A stretch of 35,180 nt of DNA from an uncultured Bacteroidales bacterium. Its GTDB lineage: Bacteria > Bacteroidota > Bacteroidia > Bacteroidales > Bacteroidaceae. The stretch is from positions 1-35,180 of the forward strand of contig CADCCR010000004.1 in the NCBI GenBank assembly GCA_902799985.1, read 5' to 3'. Below, one piece after another: positions 33,170 through 35,180 of this stretch. The notes beneath the pieces are model-generated. The model was given only the letters and a program-made list of their open reading frames with translations, did not search any database and was not told where the DNA came from. Every line of letters starts with the position of its first letter. Position 1 is the first letter of the stretch. The position numbers were made by a program, and so were the translations under genes.

Positions 33170-35180
33170 ATGAAACTTAGGTCTATCATACTGAACACGA
33201 TGCTCCTGGCTGCTATCTTGCCAGTAGCGGCACAGGCACCCGACAGCACCACGGCGCTGACCCCCTTTACCACCATCGGGCAGAAGCGGGTACTGCCGCG
33301 TGTGACCACGAAAATCCATCTGATGACCCGTGCCTACGGCGACAGTATCGTCCTGCGCTGGGTGGCCGAGGACTTCACCTCCTACAACTATCTGGCACGC
33401 CTCGGAGTCAACGTTCTGCGCATTCCCAGAGTCAAAGCCGACGGCACCCCCATTGTCGGAGAGAAAGTCGATACCCTGGCCTATGAGCTACGGCCTAAGA
33501 CCCTCGAGCAGTTCCGCAGCTCCTATGCCCCCAACGATAGCAATGCCTATATCGCCATGGGTCTGCTTTACGGAGAAAAGGAGAACCTTCACCCCAACAA
33601 CCAAGGCTTTGCCGACAAGACACAGAACGAGAGTTCCGACCAGGACATAGCCTACGGCTTTGCCATGCTGGTGGCAGACTGGCGCGCTGACTTGGCGCGC
33701 GACCTGGCCGTCCGCCTGACCGACCGCAATGTGGAGCCCGGTGTCACCTACGACTACATCGTCCAGCCGACTGTTTGGGAGAACAACGGACGCCTCATCT
33801 TCGAACCCGGAGTGGCCGAGGAAGTGAAGAATGTCCCCTACCGGCCAGAACCCTATGTGCCGCAGATGGTGGACTCTCTCTCCAATCCTGGCACCCTCAT
33901 GCTCGGCTGGTGGGACAAGGACCACTCCAGCTTCGAGATAGAGCGTCGCCACACCATGACCCTCGACGGACGTCGTGTCGATGGGCAATGGATGCGGGTC
34001 ACCCGCAAGCCCTACGTCCCCATGATTCAGCAGCCCGAGGGCGAAGGCTACTGTGTCATCCACGACTCGGTGCCCGAGCTCGGAATGTGGAATTACCGTC
34101 TCATGGGTCACGACCCCTTTGCCGAGCTTACACCTCCGACGGAGCATTCCGTTTTTGTCCGCGACGTACAGCCGCCCGTGCCTGCCAACATCAAGTACAT
34201 CGTCATCGAGCGTCCTGATGACGACGACCCGATGTCTTCGGTCATTGCCCACGTCGTTTGGGAGAAGGATACGTTGGAGTCCGACTTTGCCGGCTATCGC
34301 GTCTTTTACCGTCCCATGCACGATGGTGAAGGCGGTCTGTGGCAAGCCATGAACTTCGACCTGCTGGCACCCACCGATACTTTGCTCAGCATCGACATGA
34401 CCGGCAAGCGGACCGGCATGATGTACATCTCAGCCTACGACGACTCGGGCAACGAGTCGAAGTCCTTCATGCAGCAAATCCGCCTGACGGACTTCAAGGC
34501 GCCTCAGGTGCCCAGCAACCTGCGAGCCGACGTGCGCAAGATAGACCTGGAGCGCGACAGCACGGTGCTAGCCAGTAAGTGGGCATTCATCGACCTCTAC
34601 TGGCAGCCCGCTGCCGAAGACGATGACATCGACTATTTCGACATCGCCTGGGCCAACGACACCACCCACAACTTCCTTATCCGCAACCAGGGCGGCATCC
34701 GACAGACCACCTACACCGACTCCGTGGCACTGAACGCCAACCAGCGCTATATATATTATAAGGTGCGCGCGATAGACTGGTCCACTAACGTCGGACAGTG
34801 GAGCGACTGGATTCAGGTGGAGCGTCCGCACATCACTCCGCCCACACAGCCCCATCTGGGCGAGTCGAGCCACGATGAGCTGATGGGAATGCACATGGAG
34901 TGGATTGTAGGCAAGGATGCTGACATGCGCGAGCACACCCTCTACCGTCGCCTGGGCGAGAATGGTACGCCCGAGGTTGTCGGCACATGGAATGCCGACA
35001 GCGTGAAGGCTCACGACGGCCTCATCGTCGTGGATGACAATCCGCCCTTCTCTCCGCGCGAACGTTACTACTACTGGATGTCCAGCACCAATGCTTCGCC
35101 CTTCGTCGCCAATAGCCTTGCTGTCAGCTGGCGCCACACCGGTCCCCGCATGTTCGACCTCAACATCAGCCTCATGGGCA
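33170..35180 (+). CDS. Fibronectin type III-like secreted protein, 3' end outside the window
   Basis: An ATG at 33170, 19 bases after the giant gene's stop, opens a frame that runs uninterrupted to the window edge (670 codons). The signal peptide is MKLRSIILNTMLLAAILPVAAQ. The mature part begins with a Fn3-like head (RAYGDSIVLRWVAEDF, then ARLGVNVLRI). Fn3-like beta modules follow, marked by WWDKDHSSFEIERR, VVWEKDTLESDFAGYRVFYR, ISAYDDSGNESKS, LYWQPAAEDDDIDYFDIAW, and YYKVRAIDWSTNVGQWSDW. The tight spacing shows it is co-transcribed and probably works with the giant protein. Large Fn3 proteins beside TANFOR-like genes are, from memory, common in Bacteroidetes. No catalytic motif is visible in the present part. 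The start is supported by an AGG six bases upstream and by the clean signal peptide. Confidence 0.88.
   Translation, partial: MKLRSIILNTMLLAAILPVAAQAPDSTTALTPFTTIGQKRVLPRVTTKIHLMTRAYGDSIVLRWVAEDFTSYNYLARLGVNVLRIPRVKADGTPIVGEKVDTLAYELRPKTLEQFRSSYAPNDSNAYIAMGLLYGEKENLHPNNQGFADKTQNESSDQDIAYGFAMLVADWRADLARDLAVRLTDRNVEPGVTYDYIVQPTVWENNGRLIFEPGVAEEVKNVPYRPEPYVPQMVDSLSNPGTLMLGWWDKDHSSFEIERRHTMTLDGRRVDGQWMRVTRKPYVPMIQQPEGEGYCVIHDSVPELGMWNYRLMGHDPFAELTPPTEHSVFVRDVQPPVPANIKYIVIERPDDDDPMSSVIAHVVWEKDTLESDFAGYRVFYRPMHDGEGGLWQAMNFDLLAPTDTLLSIDMTGKRTGMMYISAYDDSGNESKSFMQQIRLTDFKAPQVPSNLRADVRKIDLERDSTVLASKWAFIDLYWQPAAEDDDIDYFDIAWANDTTHNFLIRNQGGIRQTTYTDSVALNANQRYIYYKVRAIDWSTNVGQWSDWIQVERPHITPPTQPHLGESSHDELMGMHMEWIVGKDADMREHTLYRRLGENGTPEVVGTWNADSVKAHDGLIVVDDNPPFSPRERYYYWMSSTNASPFVANSLAVSWRHTGPRMFDLNISLMG

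Overview
The window looks like chromosomal DNA of a member of the Bacteroidales, most likely Prevotella or a close relative. Four things point there. The promoters fit the Bacteroidetes pattern (TTG or TTTG, 19-20 bases, then TAnnTTTG). Shine-Dalgarno sites are weak or absent. There is a Bacteroidetes-type hexuronate operon. The surface proteins have the Prevotella-like C-terminus Y-x-L-x-G-[QR]-R followed by a short basic ending. No RNA genes, CRISPR array, transposase or phage genes were seen. Family assignments come from reading the sequence and from memory, not from database searches.

Region 1 (1-4450, minus strand) is a hexuronate catabolic operon. In transcription order it holds an MFS hexuronate transporter, a short-chain dehydrogenase acting as D-mannonate oxidoreductase, mannonate dehydratase (uxuA) and glucuronate isomerase (uxaC, cut by the window edge). 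Together they import glucuronate and convert it through fructuronate and mannonate to 2-keto-3-deoxygluconate. The operon is full of short repeats. An inverted pair of perfect palindromes lies in frame inside uxaC, and a 7-base-periodic insertion lies in frame inside the transporter. A composite element occurs in two spacers, and 7- or 8-base arrays contain the uxuA and transporter stop codons and the transporter start codon.

Region 2 (4686-11396) has a secreted Tat-type metallophosphoesterase on the plus strand. Convergent to it are a 51-residue peptide gene and a 1436-residue modular secreted protein, both on the minus strand. Strong hairpin terminators separate them. Between 10795 and 11396 there is one promoter and two tandem repeat arrays (21-bp and 22-bp units).

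Region 3 (11397-35180) is the most unusual part. A one-protein hybrid two-component regulator (TPR sensor, kinase, receiver, AraC-type HTH) is divergent from a plus-strand cluster of four exported proteins. These are a 1002-residue Ig-like protein with a sorting-domain-like C-terminus, a 596-residue predicted outer-membrane beta-barrel, a giant 4545-residue protein, and a fibronectin-III-like protein cut by the window edge. The giant protein combines a TANFOR-like N-terminus, a long beta-rich middle, and five super-repeats of BspA/DUF285 'MF-x-x-C' repeats. The layout suggests a dedicated surface adhesin or display system, loosely like the sprB/sprF arrangement of type IX secretion adhesins. 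That functional reading is inference.
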